Shown piece by piece: positions 61,324-64,000 of a stretch of 64,000 nt of DNA (within the stretch, counting starts at the first letter, position 1; every line of letters begins with the position of its first letter). The notes beneath the pieces were generated by a model. The model saw only the letters and a program-made list of their open reading frames with translations, ran no database searches and was not told the origin of the DNA. Source of the DNA: Bacillus pumilus. Its GTDB lineage: Bacteria > Bacillota > Bacilli > Bacillales > Bacillaceae. Location of the stretch: contig NZ_CP027116.1 in NCBI RefSeq assembly GCF_003431975.1, positions 1,798,001 through 1,862,000 on the forward strand. The letters are read 5' to 3'. The position numbers were made by a program, and so were the translations under genes.

Positions 61324-62961
61324 TCACTCCTTTATGAGATCAAGTGCTTGTTTTTTCAGACGAAATTTTTGAATTTTCCCTGATGCAGTCATTGGATACT
61401 CGTCTGTGATGAAAAAATATTTTGGCATTTTGTAGCGTGCCATTTGTGACTGACAATAGCTAGTTAATGTCTCAATCGTCACCGCGCGACCTTGCTTGAG
61501 CCGAATGAATGCGGCTGCTTCCTCTCCATATGTTTCGTCAGGTATACCAACGACCTGTGCATCAAGAATGGCCGGATGCGTGTAAAGAACGTCTTCAATC
61601 TCTTTTGGGTACACATTCTCTCCGCCTCTAATAATCATATCTTTCAGACGTCCTGTAATTTTTACATAACCGTCCTCATCCATCTCCGCTAAATCCCCTG
61701 TATGAAGCCATCCGTCCTCATCAATGACTTCATTTGTGGCCTCTTCATTTTTATAGTAGCCTTTCATGACATGGTAGCCTCTTGTACACAGCTCGCCTTG
61801 TTCTCCTCTTGGCACTTCATCCGGCGTACCTGGGGCGGTGATTTTCACCTCGATGTGAGGAAGCGCCCGCCCCACCGTTTGAACCCGCCTTTCAAATGAA
61901 TCATCCGTTCTTGTTTGGGTAATGACAGGTGAGCTTTCGGTCTGACCGTAGGCAATCGTGAGCTCCTTCAATCCCATTTGTTCAATGACTGCTTTCATCA
62001 CATGGGATGGGCAAAGAGATCCTGCCATAATACCGGTCCGCAATGTGGACAGATCGTATTGGTGGAAATTCGGATGATCAAGCTCTGCAATGAACATGGT
62101 CGGGACGCCATGAAGAACTGTACACTTCTCTTTTTCCACCGTTTGAAGGACTCGCTCTGGATGGAACGATTCAATTGGGATGATCGTGCCTCCTTTTGTG
62201 AGACAAGCAAGTACGCCAAGGACAGATCCAAAGCAATGAAAGAACGGTACAGGAATGCACATGCGGTCTTCATGGGTAAGCTTCATACAATCCGCAATTT
62301 GGCTCGCATTGCAAACGATGTTTGTATGGCTGAGCATGACGCCCTTTGGGTAGCCGGTTGTGCCTGACGTATATTGCATATTAATGACGTCATCAGGTGC
62401 CAGCTCATTCATTCGTTTCTCCAATTGATGATCTTCCGTCCTTTCGGCAGCAGCTTGAATACTATCCCAGCTGCGCATACCTTTTGGCGTGTTCTCGCCA
62501 ATATACACAACACGTTTTAAATACGGAAATGAGGCGGAGGTGATGCTATCTCGGTCTGTTGTTTGAAGCTCCGGTATGAGGTCTTCCAGCATCTTGACGT
62601 AGGATGTCTCTTTAAACCCGTCTACGATAAACAGCATGCTGCTATCAGAATGCTTTAATAGATAAGCAAGTTCTTGTGATTGAAAATTCGTATTCACGGT
62701 GACAAGAACGGCTCCAATGGAGGCGCAGGCGAATTGCAGGATGAGCCACTCGGGTACATTGGGTGCCATGATGGCGATATGATCCCCTTTTTGAACGCCT
62801 AATGCCATAAGACCTTTCCCAGTTTCCTTGACCTCTTTAAAAAACGCTTCGTATGAATAACGTAATGAACGCTCTGGATACACAATGGCTTCATGTGCTG
62901 GGTGCTGCTCCTTTTTCTCTTTTAATAGGGAGCCAATCGTTTGTGGATGAATCGACATCAT
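61324..62961 (-). CDS. yngI: Acyl-CoA synthetase, AMP-binding (YngI)
   Basis: A 545-residue fatty-acid-type ligase (FadD/YngI group). The P-loop is MQYTSGTTGYPKGVMLSH, followed by AYGQTESSPVITQT, the hinge GRLKDMIIRGGENVYPKEIE and the catalytic Lys in TASGKIQKFRLKKQ. It may activate isovalerate or other short/branched acids to feed the operon's dehydrogenase (inference). The start follows GGAGGAAAATC. A candidate cre lies just upstream, inside the operon. Confidence 0.9.
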   Translation of the reverse strand: MMSIHPQTIGSLLKEKKEQHPAHEAIVYPERSLRYSYEAFFKEVKETGKGLMALGVQKGDHIAIMAPNVPEWLILQFACASIGAVLVTVNTNFQSQELAYLLKHSDSSMLFIVDGFKETSYVKMLEDLIPELQTTDRDSITSASFPYLKRVVYIGENTPKGMRSWDSIQAAAERTEDHQLEKRMNELAPDDVINMQYTSGTTGYPKGVMLSHTNIVCNASQIADCMKLTHEDRMCIPVPFFHCFGSVLGVLACLTKGGTIIPIESFHPERVLQTVEKEKCTVLHGVPTMFIAELDHPNFHQYDLSTLRTGIMAGSLCPSHVMKAVIEQMGLKELTIAYGQTESSPVITQTRTDDSFERRVQTVGRALPHIEVKITAPGTPDEVPRGEQGELCTRGYHVMKGYYKNEEATNEVIDEDGWLHTGDLAEMDEDGYVKITGRLKDMIIRGGENVYPKEIEDVLYTHPAILDAQVVGIPDETYGEEAAAFIRLKQGRAVTIETLTSYCQSQMARYKMPKYFFITDEYPMTASGKIQKFRLKKQALDLIKE

Positions 62962-62981
62962 GATTTTCCTCCTCCATCAAT

Positions 62982-62995
62982 GGTAAGCGTTTTCA
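62982..62995 (-). promoter_or_regulatory. Candidate intra-operon cre
   Basis: The minus strand reads TGAAAACGCTTACC, one mismatch from TGWAANCGNTNWCA. It sits in the 42-bp gap between the dehydrogenase and yngI, where CcpA could act as a roadblock. Confidence 0.5.
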
Positions 62996-63003
62996 TAAAA
63001 GGG

Positions 63004-64000
63004 TTATGATAGCAGTTGTCTTGCGATGACTAGACGCTGAATTTCTGAAGTGCCTTCTCCGATTTCCATGAGCTTGGCATCTCTTACAAGCCGTTCTACC
63101 CCGCACTCTTTCATGTAGCCTGTTCCCCCGTGAATTTGGACAGCATCAAGGCTTGCTTTAGTTGCCATTTCTGAAGCAAAAAGTTTGGCATAGGCTGCTT
63201 CTTTTGTAAAAGGTTTCCCTTGATCTTTCAGCCAGGCGGCTTTCCACACCATTTGTCTAGCGAGTTCTATTTGCATCGCCATATCCGCCAGTTTAAATTG
63301 AATGGCTTGAAAGGACGAGAGGGTCTGCCCAAATTGCTTCCTTTCCTTTGCATATGATAATGAGGCATCAAGTGCAGCTTGCGCGATCCCAACAGATAAA
63401 GCAGCAATCGAAATTCGTCCCCCATCTAATGTATATAAAAATTGTTTAAAGCCTTTTTTGGGATCTCCTAATATATGATGTGCTGGTACACGTACGCTGT
63501 CTAAAATGATTTCAGCTGTATCTGAACCGCGCACCCCCATTTTGTCATATGGATTTGTAATGGACAGCCCTTTTTGCCCTTTTTCTACAATGAAGGCTGA
63601 GATGATCGGGCGGTCTTGCTCATCGTAATCTGTGACTGCGGTAACGATAATCGTCCTGGCAAAATTGGCATTTGTGATCCAGCATTTCTCTCCGCTGATT
63701 ACATACTCTTGTCCGTCTTTGACCGCTTTTGTTTTCGTGCCTTTTGCATCTGATCCAGCATTTGGTTCCGTTAATCCGAAGGAACCGAGTGCCGTTCCAG
63801 ATGCCAGTGGAACAAGGTGATCCATCTTTTGCTCTTCAGTTCCGAAGTAATAAAGCGGGCTTGCCCCTAAGGAAACGGCTGCGGCATAGCTAAGGCCAGT
63901 ACTGGCACACTGTTTTCCGATTTCTTCTACAGCGAGTGCATATGAAATCGTATCTCCTCCTGCCCCTCCGTATTTTTCTGGAAAAGGAATGCCCATTAAG
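63004..64000 (-). CDS. yngJ: Acyl-CoA dehydrogenase (isovaleryl-CoA type, YngJ), 5' end outside window
   Basis: The last 332 codons of an acyl-CoA dehydrogenase. FAD and substrate motifs are FGLTEPNAGSDAKGTKTKA, EKCWITNANFARTIIV, the catalytic Glu region in GTGYMKECGVERLVRDAKLM, and the terminal IGEGTSEIQRLVIARQLL. The frame stays open to the edge (the residue before MGIPFPEKYGG is Leu, as in the family), so the true start lies beyond 64000. It would oxidise isovaleryl-CoA to 3-methylcrotonyl-CoA, the first step served by this operon. Confidence 0.92.
   Translation of the reverse strand, partial: LMGIPFPEKYGGAGGDTISYALAVEEIGKQCASTGLSYAAAVSLGASPLYYFGTEEQKMDHLVPLASGTALGSFGLTEPNAGSDAKGTKTKAVKDGQEYVISGEKCWITNANFARTIIVTAVTDYDEQDRPIISAFIVEKGQKGLSITNPYDKMGVRGSDTAEIILDSVRVPAHHILGDPKKGFKQFLYTLDGGRISIAALSVGIAQAALDASLSYAKERKQFGQTLSSFQAIQFKLADMAMQIELARQMVWKAAWLKDQGKPFTKEAAYAKLFASEMATKASLDAVQIHGGTGYMKECGVERLVRDAKLMEIGEGTSEIQRLVIARQLLS

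Overview
The window looks like chromosome of a low-GC Firmicute, most likely the Bacillus pumilus group (pumilus/safensis/altitudinis). This is inferred from gene content and order, without a database search. The pointers are strong AGGAGG ribosome sites, a melR-melE-melD-melC-melA cluster in the B. subtilis order, a yngJ-to-yngE type leucine degradation operon, cysJI, and an adjacent xynD-xynC pair. No rRNA, tRNA, CRISPR array or intact insertion sequence was seen.

Region 1-18 kb is accessory in character and rich in broken genes. It starts with a truncated secreted protein, an MFS transporter and a divergent isocitrate/isopropylmalate-type dehydrogenase, then a decayed maltose acetyltransferase (maa) remnant and a DUF421 membrane protein preceded by a coupled 32-codon ORF. 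Next come a SulP transporter plus UspA pair facing a resolvase-like protein that has lost its catalytic residues, an arsR-arsB-arsC operon flanked by gene debris, and a PLP enzyme/RidA/DauR-type regulator operon with a repeated AT-rich dyad. A KtrB-type K+ transporter, a second DUF421 protein, a DUF2651-like membrane protein and an alpha/beta hydrolase-MerR pair complete the region.

Region 18-45 kb holds a two-component system and a run of carbohydrate loci, nearly all on the minus strand. These are GH30 and GH43 xylan enzymes, methylmalonate-semialdehyde dehydrogenase, the melibiose/raffinose-type ABC operon, and a PTS locus with an AlsE-type epimerase driven by a PRD regulator. A second PTS locus carries a PfkB kinase, a class II aldolase and an RpiR regulator. 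Candidate CcpA (cre) sites mark several of them. Between the two PTS loci sits an LXG polymorphic toxin with two small downstream genes (probable immunity) and a decayed LXG fragment, followed by a MarR/DHA2 efflux pair. Two genes here, the PRD regulator and the LXG toxin, appear to start at CTG.

Region 45-64 kb contains a phospholipase D family protein, a Crp/Fnr regulator between two YdcZ-like transporters, an aldehyde dehydrogenase, a DUF3221-like lipoprotein and cysJI. It ends with a complete leucine/isovalerate catabolic operon (acyl-CoA dehydrogenase, acyl-CoA ligase, biotin carboxylase, biotin carrier, HMG-CoA lyase, enoyl-CoA hydratase, carboxyltransferase) extended by an acetoacetyl-CoA-synthetase-like ligase. 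The first gene of that operon runs off the right edge.
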